A program made the position numbers and the translations under genes. This document shows positions 47,621-55,688 of a stretch of DNA of 64,000 bases, one piece after another. This stretch comes from Burkholderiaceae bacterium. Lineage in GTDB: Bacteria; Pseudomonadota; Gammaproteobacteria; Burkholderiales; Burkholderiaceae_D. The stretch spans positions 31,447 through 95,446 of the forward strand of contig JAMNXS010000002.1 of the NCBI GenBank assembly GCA_023653025.1, read 5' to 3'. The first letter of the stretch is position 1. Every line of letters starts with the position of its first letter. The notes below the pieces were generated by a model that saw only the letters and a program-made list of their open reading frames with translations, searched no databases and had not been told where the DNA came from.

Positions 47621-48790
47621 TTACTCCGTGTCCTGGACCGGCTGCTGCTTCATGCGCGGGCGGCGGCCGACGACGACCGGCAGCGATGTCTCCTCGGCGC
47701 GCCGCAGTACAGTCAGTTTCACCGTTTCGCCCGGCTTCAGCTGGGCGACCAGGTTCAGCATCGACACCGTATCCGTTACCGGGTTGTCGCCGACCGAGAG
47801 CAGGATATCGCCGGGGCGCACACCGGCCTTGTCCGCTGGCCCGCCCTTGAGCACGCCGGCGATGATGGTGCCTGAGCTCTTGCGCAGCCCGAAACTGTCG
47901 GCCAACTCCGGCGTGATGTCCTGCGGCTCCACGCCGATCCAGCCGCGCACCACCTGGCCGTTGCGGATGATCGCTTCCATCACGGTCTTGACGGTCGTGA
48001 CCGGGATCGCGAAACCGATGCCGAGCGATCCGCCGCTGCGCGAGTAGATCGCCGTGTTGATGCCCAGCAGATGACCGTCGGTGTCGACCAGCGCGCCGCC
48101 CGAGTTGCCTGGGTTGATCGCGGCGTCGGTCTGGATGAAGTTTTCGAAGGTGTTGATCCCGAGATGGTTGCGGCCCAGCGCGGAGACGATGCCCATCGTG
48201 ACCGTCTGGCCGACGCCGAACGGGTTGCCGATGGCCAGCACCACATCGCCCACCTGCGTGTTGTCGAGCTTGCCAAGCGTGATTGCGGGCAGCCCGCGCA
48301 GGTCGACCTTCAGCACGGCAAGGTCGGTCTCCGGGTCGGTGCCGACCAGTTTGCCCGGCACCTTTCGGCCATCGGCCAGCGCGATCTCGATCTGCGCTGC
48401 CGATTCGATCACGTGGTTGTTCGTGAGGACGTAGCCTTCCGGGCTGACGATCACGCCCGAGCCGAGGCTGAACTGCCGGTCGTCCATGCCCGGCCCGTCG
48501 CCGAAGAAGCGGCGGAACAGCGGATCATTGCTGAAAGGGTGCGGCGACTGTTTCGAGGCTTTCGACGTGAAGATGTTGACCACGGCCGGCATAGCGCGCT
48601 GGGAGGCGGTGCGGTACGTGCTCTGCATTGCCGAGGCGACGCCATCGGCCTCGCGCACCGGCACCGCGGCCGACTCGAGGCGCACGCTGGCCGGGCGACC
48701 GAGCCACTCGGGCTTGAGGGTCGCTACAATGAACCACAGTGCCAGCGCAACGGTAACCGTTTGCGCGAACAATAACCACAGACGACGCAT
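47621..48790 (-). CDS. Membrane-anchored HtrA-type serine protease (DegS-like)
   Basis: Periplasmic S1C protease tethered to the inner membrane. The 389-residue protein has an N-terminal anchor (about 5-25) with no obvious cleavage site, a trypsin-like domain with catalytic His126 (TNNHVIES), Asp156 (ETDLAVL) and Ser230 (NPGNSGG), and a single PDZ domain (about 285-370). One PDZ plus an anchor resembles DegS more than DegP/DegQ, but betaproteobacterial copies are often named DegQ. Whether it cleaves an anti-sigma factor is unknown. It is divergent from nif3 across 14 bp. Confidence 0.92.
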   Translation of the reverse strand: MRRLWLLFAQTVTVALALWFIVATLKPEWLGRPASVRLESAAVPVREADGVASAMQSTYRTASQRAMPAVVNIFTSKASKQSPHPFSNDPLFRRFFGDGPGMDDRQFSLGSGVIVSPEGYVLTNNHVIESAAQIEIALADGRKVPGKLVGTDPETDLAVLKVDLRGLPAITLGKLDNTQVGDVVLAIGNPFGVGQTVTMGIVSALGRNHLGINTFENFIQTDAAINPGNSGGALVDTDGHLLGINTAIYSRSGGSLGIGFAIPVTTVKTVMEAIIRNGQVVRGWIGVEPQDITPELADSFGLRKSSGTIIAGVLKGGPADKAGVRPGDILLSVGDNPVTDTVSMLNLVAQLKPGETVKLTVLRRAEETSLPVVVGRRPRMKQQPVQDTE

Positions 48791-48804
48791 ACAGAGACAA
48801 GAAG

Positions 48805-49572
48805 ATGAGCGAAGGAACCGACACCGGCGTACACCGCGACGAACTCGCGCGGCACATGGCCATCACGCTCGATATTAACCGTTTTCGCGACTATTGCCCC
48901 AACGGCCTGCAAGTCGAGGGACGCGAGCAGATCAAGACTGTCGTCACCGGCGTGACGGCCAGCCTTGCCTTGCTCGAGGCCGCGCTCGACGCGCAGGCCG
49001 ACATGGTGCTCGTTCACCACGGCTATTTTTGGCGCGGCGAAGACCCGCGCGTGATCGGACCGCGGCAGCGTCGCCTGAAGCTGCTGCTGACCCACGGCAT
49101 CAACCTGTTTGCCTACCACCTGCCGCTCGATGCCCATCCCGAACTGGGCAACAACGCTCAACTGTCCCGGCAACTCGGCTTCGTGCCCGACGGCCGCTTC
49201 GGCGAACAGGATCTGGGCTGGATCGGGTCCGCGCCGGCGGCCACCGTCGGCGAACTTGCCGCGCATGTCGAGCGGGTACTGGGCCGTGCGCCGGTCGTCA
49301 TCGGCGACGCCGCGCAAGCCGTCCGGCGCGTTGCCTGGTGTACCGGCGCCGCGCAGGGATCGCTCGAGGCAGCCATCGCGGCGGGTGCCACCGCCTACCT
49401 CAGCGGAGAGATTTCCGAGCCGACCGTTCACCTCGCACGCGAGGCCGGCGTCGCTTACCTCGGGTGCGGTCATCACGCGACCGAGCGTTACGGCGTGCAG
49501 GCGCTCGGCGAGCATCTCGCGCAGCAGTTCGGCATTCGCCATCGCTTCATCGACATTCCGAATCCTGTGTGA
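48805..49572 (+). CDS. Nif3-like dinuclear metal centre protein (YbgI family)
   Basis: Hexameric protein with a dinuclear metal site; possible GTP cyclohydrolase-like fold, function not established. The 255-residue protein has family motifs [29 protein letters not shown] and [11 protein letters not shown], which carry the metal-binding His and Glu residues. The last segment is close to the C-terminus. Its gap from the divergent protease gene is only 14 bp, so the promoters must overlap neighbouring coding sequence. Confidence 0.92.
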   Translation: MSEGTDTGVHRDELARHMAITLDINRFRDYCPNGLQVEGREQIKTVVTGVTASLALLEAALDAQADMVLVHHGYFWRGEDPRVIGPRQRRLKLLLTHGINLFAYHLPLDAHPELGNNAQLSRQLGFVPDGRFGEQDLGWIGSAPAATVGELAAHVERVLGRAPVVIGDAAQAVRRVAWCTGAAQGSLEAAIAAGATAYLSGEISEPTVHLAREAGVAYLGCGHHATERYGVQALGEHLAQQFGIRHRFIDIPNPV

Positions 49573-49668
49573 TGTCCTCCTGATCGGTATTCAAACACTC
49601 GATCCGCTATCAGCCCCGCATCCGCGCGATATCTGCCCGAACATCGGTGAATCCACGCGCACGGGGAA

Positions 49669-49693
49669 CTCGGTTTGACAAATGTTTACCGAG
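49669..49693. promoter_or_regulatory. Palindrome overlapping a -35 box upstream of the orphan regulator
   Basis: CTCGGT (49669-49674) and ACCGAG (49688-49693) flank a centre that contains TTGACA (49675-49680) and an ACA-AA-TGT inner symmetry. The -10 region 17 bp downstream is weak (CGTTTG). The layout fits an operator over a promoter, possibly autoregulatory. Confidence 0.4.
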
Positions 49694-49724
49694 CATGCGT
49701 TTGCCAGAGCGACAAGGCCCTCGT

Positions 49725-50432
49725 ATGCTGCCGTACGTTTCAACGCAGTCCTGCCGTGTGATGGTCGTCGAAGACGATGTGGTGACGCGCCATCTGCTCT
49801 GCCACGTCATCGGGCTCGAGCCCTCGCTCGAGCTGGTCGGGGCCTGCGGTACCGTGGTTGATGCGCTTCGCCTGCTCAAGCGCACGCGCATCGACTTGCT
49901 GCTGACCGATCTCGGCTTGCCGGACGGTTCAGGGCTGGCCGTCATTCGCGGCTGCCGGCGGCTGGCGCCCGAGGCCGACATCATGGTGATCACGCTATCG
50001 AGCGAAGAAGAACAGGTGCTCGCCTGTATCGAGGCAGGCGCTTCCGGCTATGTGCTGAAGGAGTCCGGGCATACCGACCTGCTGCAATCGATCGTCGACA
50101 TGCGCGCCGGCGGCTCGCCGATTAGCCCGCTGATTGCGCGCAAGGTGCTGGCCCGCATGCGCCGCCATGTCCCGGATGTCCGGTCCGACGCGATGGCCGA
50201 CGGCTCGCTAACGCGGCGCGAATCGGTCATCCTTGAGCTGATCGCCTCCGGCGGCACCTACGCGAAGGTGGCGCAGGCGCTCGGGCTGTCGGTGGGTACC
50301 GTGCAGACACACATCAAGCACATCTATGCGAAGCTCTCGGTCCACTCGCGCACCGAGGCCATACTCGAGGCCCAGCGCCGCGGCCTGATTCCCGCCGCCC
50401 ATCCGGTACCGCGCTGGCGCAGCGCCGGCTAG
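49725..50432 (+). CDS. NarL/FixJ-type response regulator (orphan)
   Basis: Two-component transcription regulator. The 235-residue product has a receiver domain with acidic pocket VVEDD, phospho-acceptor Asp in LLLTDLGLPDG and the conserved Thr/Lys region (ITLSSEE, YVLKES), and a C-terminal LuxR-type helix-turn-helix (LTRRESVILELIA, GLSVGTVQTHIKHIYAKL). ATG 49725 has AAGG seven bases upstream; ATG 49695 and GTG 49647 are longer alternatives. No sensor kinase gene is adjacent. It lies between nif3 and petABC, but no link is proven. Confidence 0.9.
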   Translation: MLPYVSTQSCRVMVVEDDVVTRHLLCHVIGLEPSLELVGACGTVVDALRLLKRTRIDLLLTDLGLPDGSGLAVIRGCRRLAPEADIMVITLSSEEEQVLACIEAGASGYVLKESGHTDLLQSIVDMRAGGSPISPLIARKVLARMRRHVPDVRSDAMADGSLTRRESVILELIASGGTYAKVAQALGLSVGTVQTHIKHIYAKLSVHSRTEAILEAQRRGLIPAAHPVPRWRSAG

Positions 50433-50487
50433 TCCGCACGCTTGTTACCCTCAAGCCTCCTATCCAGCCTGCCGCCGCGCTTGCCAT

Positions 50488-50540
50488 AAAGGCATCTCAC
50501 AGAGGCATCCGATAAAGCCATCCCGGGGAGGCATCCCCGG
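50488..50540. repeat. Imperfect tandem repeats ending in a GC-rich hairpin
   Basis: Two units of 26-28 bp, each starting ATAAAGSCATC and containing a GAGGCATCC segment, lie head to tail. The second unit contains a perfect 7-bp hairpin, CCGGGGA (50523-50529) and TCCCCGG (50534-50540), with a GGCA loop. No T-run follows. Location: the 270-bp gap between the regulator and petA. Confidence 0.5.
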
Positions 50541-50619
50541 ACATGGGCGGATGCCGCCTCATTCTGGCGCGTGCGTGCAGGGCTGGTGCCATTTTGTTAT
50601 TCATGGTTTTTTCGGCGTC

Positions 50620-50648
50620 TTACCTTCGTATCACGCCTCCGATATAAT
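50620..50648 (+). promoter_or_regulatory. Probable sigma70 promoter of petABC
   Basis: Perfect -10 TATAAT (50643-50648) with TTACCT (50620-50625) 17 bp upstream as a weak -35. Transcription would start about 50 bp before the petA ATG. Confidence 0.65.
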
Positions 50649-50702
50649 TTCGGGTTGCTGGAAGTTTCGTAAAAATTAGCACTTTCATTGATTGGGGTTG
50701 TC

Positions 50703-51311
50703 ATGAGTGACGAAAATCAGGTCGACTCGGGTCGACGCGGCCTGCTGGTCGCGACCTGTGCGGCAGGTGGCGTGGCGGGTCTGGCCGGCGCTGGTGCTTT
50801 TGTATCCACCTTCGAACCGTCGGAGCGCGCGAAGGCGGCCGGTGCCCCGGTCGAGGTCGACATTGCCGACCTCAAGGTCGGCGAGATGAAGACCGTCGAA
50901 TGGCGCGGCAAGCCCGTCTGGGTGATCAAGCGCACGCCGGAGATGGTGGCTTCGCTGAAGAAGACCGGCGCCGCAGTCGCCGACCCGAACTCGGAGCGCA
51001 ATCCCGCCGAGCTTACGCCCGAATACGCGCGTAACGAGCATCGCTCGATCAAGCCCGACGTGCTGGTAGCCGTCGGCATCTGCTCGCATCTCGGCTGCTC
51101 GCCGACGACCAAGTTCCAGACCGGCGCGCAACCGTCGCTGCCGGACGACTGGCAAGGCGGTTTCCTGTGCCCGTGCCACGGCTCGACATTCGACCTCGCC
51201 GGTCGCGTGTTCAAGAACGTGCCAGCGCCGGACAATCTCGAGGTGCCGCGTCACATGTATGTCAGTGACACCCGCATCGTTATCGGCAAAGACGAAAAAG
51301 GCGAGGCTTGA
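50703..51311 (+). CDS. petA: Ubiquinol-cytochrome c reductase iron-sulfur (Rieske) subunit
   Basis: Rieske protein of cytochrome bc1. The 202-residue protein has a twin-arginine N-terminus (SGRRGLLVAT) and one membrane helix (about 13-35), so it is probably inserted by Tat. The cluster motifs are CSHLGC and CPCHGS, with ligands Cys127, His129, Cys156 and His159, and disulfide Cys132-Cys158. ATG 50703 follows a G-rich site; petB starts two bases after the stop. Confidence 0.97.
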   Translation: MSDENQVDSGRRGLLVATCAAGGVAGLAGAGAFVSTFEPSERAKAAGAPVEVDIADLKVGEMKTVEWRGKPVWVIKRTPEMVASLKKTGAAVADPNSERNPAELTPEYARNEHRSIKPDVLVAVGICSHLGCSPTTKFQTGAQPSLPDDWQGGFLCPCHGSTFDLAGRVFKNVPAPDNLEVPRHMYVSDTRIVIGKDEKGEA

Positions 51312-51313
51312 TC

Positions 51314-52717
51314 ATGGCTTTTCAAGAGACCAAATTGCCGGCCGGCGCGCCGGCTGCGCAGAAGGCCCTGTCATGGGTCGATGACCGCTTCCCGCTGTCC
51401 AAACTCTGGAACGACCAGTGGGGCAAGTACTACGCGCCGAAGAACTTCAACGTGTTCTACCTGTTCGGCTCGCTGGCAGCGCTGGTGCTGGTGATTCAGA
51501 TCGTCACCGGCATCTTTCTCGTGATGAACTACAAGCCGGATGCGACCCTGGCCTTCGCGTCGGTCGAGTACATCATGCGCGAAGTGCCGTGGGGCTGGCT
51601 GGTGCGTTACATGCACTCGACCGGCGCCTCCGCGTTCTTCGTCATCGTTTACCTGCACATGACGCGCGCTCTGCTGTACGGCTCGTACCGCAAGCCGCGC
51701 GAGCTGATCTGGCTGTTCGGCGTCGCCATCTTCCTGTGTCTGATGGCCGAGGCCTTCTTCGGCTACCTGCTGCCGTGGGGCCAGATGTCGTACTGGGGCG
51801 CGCAGGTGATCGTGAACCTGTTCGGCGCGATCCCGTTCATCGGCCCGGACCTGTCGCTGTGGATCCGTGGCGACTATGTGGTGTCCGACGCGACGCTGAA
51901 CCGTTTCTTCGCTTTCCACGTGATCGCGATTCCGCTGGTCCTGCTGGGCCTCGTCGTCGCGCACCTGATCGCGCTGCACGAAGTTGGCTCGAACAACCCG
52001 GACGGCATCGAAGTAAAGGAAAACCTCGGCCCGGACGGCCATGGCATCGATACCATTCCCTCGCATCCGTACTACACGACCAAGGACATCTTCGGCGTGT
52101 CGGTTTTCCTGTTCATCTTCAGCGCCGTGGTCTTCTTCGCACCGGAGTTCGGCGGCTACTTCCTGGAGTACAACAACTTCCTGCCGGCCGATCCGCTGAA
52201 GACGCCGGCGCACATTGCGCCGGTCTGGTACTTCACGCCGTTCTACTCGATCCTGCGCGCTACGACCTCGCAGTTCATGTACGCGCTGATCGTTGGCGTG
52301 CTGGCCTACGGTGCGCTGATTGCCCTGAAGACCCGGCTGCCGAGCCAGGCCAAGCTGGCCGCCATGGGTGCGGCCGTCGTGCTGGCCGTGCTGATGCTGG
52401 TGCTCGACGCCAAGTTCTGGGGCGTCGTGCTGATGGGCGTGTCGGTGCTGATCCTCGCGGCCATGCCGTGGATCGATCATTCGCCGGTGAAGTCCATTCG
52501 CTACCGCCCGGACTGGCACAAGTGGGTCTACGTGGTGTTCGGCATCGCCTTCCTCGTACTCGGTTACCTCGGCGTGCAGGCGCCGACGCCCGGCCGCACG
52601 CTGCTTGCGCAGATCGGCACCTTCATCTACTTCGGCTTCTTCCTGCTGATGCCGTGGTGGAGCACGATGGGCACGTTCAAGCCGGTTCCGAACCGCGTGA
52701 CCTTCCAGCCGCACTGA
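51314..52717 (+). CDS. petB: Cytochrome b of the bc1 complex
   Basis: Transmembrane quinol-oxidising subunit with two b hemes. The 467-residue protein has eight or more helices; heme-ligand histidines lie in LVRYMHSTGA, IVYLHMTR, FFAFHVIAI and VVAHLIALHE. It also has the Qo-site PEW-like region in its central part (TPAHIAPVWYF). The C-terminal extension past residue about 410 adds extra helices compared with mitochondrial cytochrome b. Confidence 0.97.
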   Translation: MAFQETKLPAGAPAAQKALSWVDDRFPLSKLWNDQWGKYYAPKNFNVFYLFGSLAALVLVIQIVTGIFLVMNYKPDATLAFASVEYIMREVPWGWLVRYMHSTGASAFFVIVYLHMTRALLYGSYRKPRELIWLFGVAIFLCLMAEAFFGYLLPWGQMSYWGAQVIVNLFGAIPFIGPDLSLWIRGDYVVSDATLNRFFAFHVIAIPLVLLGLVVAHLIALHEVGSNNPDGIEVKENLGPDGHGIDTIPSHPYYTTKDIFGVSVFLFIFSAVVFFAPEFGGYFLEYNNFLPADPLKTPAHIAPVWYFTPFYSILRATTSQFMYALIVGVLAYGALIALKTRLPSQAKLAAMGAAVVLAVLMLVLDAKFWGVVLMGVSVLILAAMPWIDHSPVKSIRYRPDWHKWVYVVFGIAFLVLGYLGVQAPTPGRTLLAQIGTFIYFGFFLLMPWWSTMGTFKPVPNRVTFQPH

Positions 52718-52736
52718 GTCGCAAAGGAAAACAACA

Positions 52737-53501
52737 ATGACACTCCTGAAAAAACTGCTGGCGGCACTGGCGCTGGTACCGGCGTTGGCGCTCGCCGCCG
52801 AAAGCAGCTTTCCTCTCGATAAGGCGCCAGACCGCAGCGGCGACCTGTCGGCACTGCAGAACGGCGCGCGCCTGTTCGTCAACTACTGCCTGAACTGCCA
52901 TTCGGCCTCGCTGGTTCGCTACAATCGTTTGCGCGATATCGGCTTGTCGGAAGAGCAGATACGCGACAATCTGCTGTTCTCGTCCGACAAGGTTGGCGAC
53001 CTGATGAAGGTCAATATGGCCGAGAAGGATGCCAAGGCATGGTTCGGCGGTGTGCCGCCGGACCTGTCGTTGATCGTGCGCGCGAAATCGTCGGCGGCAG
53101 GCCCGGGTGCAGACTACGTCTACACCTACCTGCGTACCTACTACCAGGACGAATCGCGCCCGACCGGCTGGAACAACCTCGCGTACCCAAACGTCGGCAT
53201 GCCGCACGTGCTGTGGGAACTGCAGGGTGTGCGTACTGCAAAGTTCGTCGATGAGAAGGATCCGCATGCCGAGGGCAAGACGATCCGCAAGTTCGTTGGT
53301 TTCGAGCAGGTCACGCCCGGCAAGATGAGCGCGAAGGAATATGACGAGCAAATGGCCGATCTGGTCGGCTACATGGAGTGGATGGCCGAGCCTGTGAAGT
53401 CGAAGCGCCAGCAGATCGGCGTCTGGGTGCTGCTGTTCCTCGGGTTGCTGGTGTTCCTCACCTGGCGCCTGAATGCGTCGTACTGGAAAGAAGTCAAATA
53501 A
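52737..53501 (+). CDS. petC: Cytochrome c1
   Basis: Membrane-anchored c-type subunit that passes electrons to soluble cytochrome c. The 254-residue precursor has a signal peptide (about residues 1-21), heme-binding CLNCH (Cys51, Cys54, His55), a likely axial Met in NVGMPHVLWE and a C-terminal membrane helix (VLLFLGLLVFLTW). It ends the petABC operon; a terminator follows before sspA. Confidence 0.97.
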   Translation: MTLLKKLLAALALVPALALAAESSFPLDKAPDRSGDLSALQNGARLFVNYCLNCHSASLVRYNRLRDIGLSEEQIRDNLLFSSDKVGDLMKVNMAEKDAKAWFGGVPPDLSLIVRAKSSAAGPGADYVYTYLRTYYQDESRPTGWNNLAYPNVGMPHVLWELQGVRTAKFVDEKDPHAEGKTIRKFVGFEQVTPGKMSAKEYDEQMADLVGYMEWMAEPVKSKRQQIGVWVLLFLGLLVFLTWRLNASYWKEVK

Positions 53502-53576
53502 GCAAGCTCTGTTCGTTGGCCGCGGGGGCGGACCCAAGGTCCTGAAGGTCGGTCAAACGAACGGAAATTCGTACGC

Positions 53577-53611
53577 AGGGTGAGGCGGTTGCCGTCTCAC
53601 CCTCTTTGTTT
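53577..53611 (+). terminator. Rho-independent terminator after petABC
   Basis: AGGGTGAGGCGG (53577-53588) pairs with CCGTCTCACCCT (53592-53603) with one G-U, a 3-nt loop and a following CTTTGTTT. It separates petC from sspA. Confidence 0.9.
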
Positions 53612-53626
53612 CAAGGAACTGCAACC

Positions 53627-54238
53627 ATGATGGTCCTCTACTCGGGCACGACCTGCCCGTTCTCCCAGCGCTGCCGACTCGTCCTGTTTGAAAAGGGCAT
53701 GGACTTCGAAATCCGCGACGTCGATCTGTTCAACAAGCCGGAAGACATCTCGACGATGAATCCCTACGGCCAGGTGCCGATTCTCGTCGAGCGCGAACTG
53801 GTCCTGTACGAGTCGAATATCATCAACGAGTACATCGACGAGCGCTTCCCGCACCCGCAGCTGATGCCGGCCGACCCGCTGATGCGCGCGCGCGCCCGCC
53901 TGATGCTGTTCAACTTCGAGAAGGAACTGTTCGTCCACGTTCATACGCTCGAGAACGAAAAATCGCGTGCCGCCGACAAGGCGCACGAGAAGGCGCGCGC
54001 CGAAATCCGCGACCGCCTGACGACGCTGGCGCCGCTGTTCCTCAAGAACAAGTACATGCTCGGCGACGAATTCTCGATGCTCGACGTCGCGATCGCGCCG
54101 CTGCTGTGGCGTCTCGATCACTACGGTATCGAACTGTCGAAGACAGCGGCGCCACTGATGAAGTATGCTGAGCGCATCTTCTCGCGCCCTGCCTACATCG
54201 AGGCACTGACGCCGTCCGAGAAGGTGATGCGTCGCTGA
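53627..54238 (+). CDS. sspA: Stringent starvation protein A
   Basis: RNA polymerase-associated protein of the glutathione S-transferase fold. The 203-residue protein has the N-terminal thioredoxin-like domain (YSGTTCPFSQRCRLVL, GQVPILVERELVLYESNII) and an all-helical C-terminal domain. The ATG at 53627 follows AAGGA; the second Met at 53630 is also possible. Classic petABC-sspA-sspB order. Confidence 0.95.
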   Translation: MMVLYSGTTCPFSQRCRLVLFEKGMDFEIRDVDLFNKPEDISTMNPYGQVPILVERELVLYESNIINEYIDERFPHPQLMPADPLMRARARLMLFNFEKELFVHVHTLENEKSRAADKAHEKARAEIRDRLTTLAPLFLKNKYMLGDEFSMLDVAIAPLLWRLDHYGIELSKTAAPLMKYAERIFSRPAYIEALTPSEKVMRR

Positions 54239-54260
54239 TCTTTTTCCCGCCAGTCCGCTC

Positions 54261-54758
54261 ATGAGCGAAACCTCGACGAAGCCCTACCTGCTGCGAGCGC
54301 TGTACGAGTGGTGTACAGATAATGGCTACACCCCGTACATCGTGGTTACCGTCGATGCGCGCGCCCGCGTGCCGATGGAGTTCGTCAAGAACGGCGAGAT
54401 CGTGCTGAACATCAGTTTCGAAGCCACCGGCAACCTGAAGATGGACAACGAGCTGATCACGTTCAAGGCCCGCTTCGGTGGTGTCGCCCGCGAGCTCGAA
54501 ATACCGGTCGATAACGTCAGCGCGATCTACGCGCGCGAGAACGGGCAGGGAATGGCCTTCGAGGTCAAGCGCGGAGACGACGCGACCCCGTCGCCGCAGC
54601 CCGCCCGGCTCGCCCCGGCGAAGAAGGATGCGGCACGCGGGCTGTCGACGGTGTCGTCGCCGAAGGGAGTTGCCGAACCGATGGACGGCACGGGCGGCGA
54701 CGACGATGCGCCCCCGCCCAAATCCGGCGGACGGCCGCGTCTGACCAGAATCAAATAA
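54261..54758 (+). CDS. sspB: ClpXP protease specificity-enhancing factor SspB
   Basis: Adaptor that binds ssrA-tagged proteins and delivers them to ClpXP. The 165-residue protein has the dimeric SspB core (SYLLRALYEW-like start, TPYIVVTVDAR, NISFEATGNL, FGGVARELEIPVDNV), a disordered linker (about 108-155) and the ClpX-docking XB motif GGRPRLTRIK at the C-terminus. Confidence 0.95.
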   Translation: MSETSTKPYLLRALYEWCTDNGYTPYIVVTVDARARVPMEFVKNGEIVLNISFEATGNLKMDNELITFKARFGGVARELEIPVDNVSAIYARENGQGMAFEVKRGDDATPSPQPARLAPAKKDAARGLSTVSSPKGVAEPMDGTGGDDDAPPPKSGGRPRLTRIK

Positions 54759-54760
54759 CG

Positions 54761-54766
54761 TATAAT
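54761..54766 (+). promoter_or_regulatory. Candidate -10 of tRNA-Thr
   Basis: A perfect TATAAT two bases after the sspB stop and 11 bp before the tRNA. No good -35 lies at 16-18 bp upstream (inside sspB). Confidence 0.5.
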
Positions 54767-54776
54767 CCGCAGCGTC

Positions 54777-54852
54777 GCCGGCTTAGCTCATCAGGTAGAG
54801 CACTTGATTTGTAATCATGGGGTGGCGGGTTCGAGTCCTGCAGCCGGCACCA
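54777..54852 (+). tRNA. tRNA-Thr (anticodon TGT)
   Basis: 76-nt cloverleaf with the encoded 3' CCA. Acceptor arms GCCGGCT and AGCCGGC pair perfectly; the D-arm is GCTC/GAGC; the T-arm GCGGG/CCTGC has one G-U and a TTCGAGT loop. The anticodon loop TTTGTAA reads TGT (54810-54812), decoding ACA. The anticodon stem CTTGA/TCATG has one T-T mismatch at its second pair. Confidence 0.95.
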
Positions 54853-54984
54853 CATTCTCCACGCATCCATCGTCGATACGCTCAGCGGCCAGCACTGCAG
54901 GCCATTGACCGCTTCGCCGACGCACCCACCTCCTCATCGCACGCAGGCCGATCGGCCCGCGTAACCTCACACCTTACATCGGTG

Positions 54985-55455
54985 TTAGAACTCCCGTCGC
55001 TGCGACGGACTCGTCGTCTCCGGGTCACGCGCTCGCCTGCGGCGGTCGACGCCGGCAAACGGCGACGTCACCTTGCGGCCGGGCCGGATGCCCAGCAGCG
55101 CTTCGGCGTGCATGTCGAGCACATTGATGGCGATGGTCGCATCCCTGCTCTCGAAGCCGATGCCCAGCAGTGCATGACGCAGGATGCCGAGCATTTCCTC
55201 ATAGGCCTGCGTCGTCAGCCGCAGCGACGCATAGCGGGGTCGGGTCGCTGCAGGGTCATAAGACGCCGCCGGATGGCCGAGCGCCATGGCCAGCAACTCG
55301 AGGTTGGCGGCGGCCACGTCGGCCGTCGGCATGCCCTCGAAATACCGCTTGAGCGTGACGTGGGTCAGCAGGTTCGTGCTCAGGGTCTTGACGATCTTTG
55401 CGACCGTGGGTGTGCCGCCGTATTTGTCGTACAGGTTGGGGATGGGGTCGGCCAT
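54985..55455 (-). CDS. Group 1 truncated-hemoglobin-like protein lacking the proximal His
   Basis: A 156-residue protein whose start (NLYDKYGGTPTVAKIV) and helix pattern are those of group 1 truncated hemoglobins. Lined up with canonical members, the residue at the proximal heme position (LHARL in the family) is Tyr75 here (PRYASL). The B-helix aromatic pair and the conserved His-Gln of the E helix are also replaced. The C-terminal 30 residues are Arg-rich and probably disordered. GAGG lies eight bases before the ATG. It may bind heme through Tyr, or not bind heme at all. Divergent from the c-di-GMP gene. Confidence 0.75.
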   Translation of the reverse strand: MADPIPNLYDKYGGTPTVAKIVKTLSTNLLTHVTLKRYFEGMPTADVAAANLELLAMALGHPAASYDPAATRPRYASLRLTTQAYEEMLGILRHALLGIGFESRDATIAINVLDMHAEALLGIRPGRKVTSPFAGVDRRRRARDPETTSPSQRREF

Positions 55456-55626
55456 CGCATGTCCTCTGTTGTACGTTGTTATTGTTGCTTGACGGTAACA
55501 TAAAACAGCGTTTTTCGCGTGCCGTCCGAAAAGCCGCTCCGCTCATGAGCCCGACAATCGTTGCTATTGTGCAAAATCAAAGGCCGCACAGATGATTGAA
55601 GGCAACCTTGGGACAGCATGAAAAGT

Positions 55627-55661
55627 GCAACTTTAATGTTGCTTTTGCCTCTGTAGGCAAA
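55627..55661. promoter_or_regulatory. Two adjacent palindromes upstream of the GGDEF/EAL gene
   Basis: GCAAC/GTTGC (55627-55631 and 55638-55642) around TTTAAT, then TTTGCC/GGCAAA (55644-55649 and 55656-55661) around TCTGTA. The second ends 27 bp before the ATG. They may be regulator sites; the first, followed by four T, could also act as a weak terminator. Confidence 0.4.
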
Positions 55662-55688
55662 TGACCGCGACAGCGCGCGAGGGAAAAC

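Noticed and set aside
54777..55000. tRNA-Thr as an integration site for an island
   Set aside because: No direct repeat of the tRNA 3' end and no integrase gene were seen downstream. A similar CAGCCGGC string near 63950 is too short.
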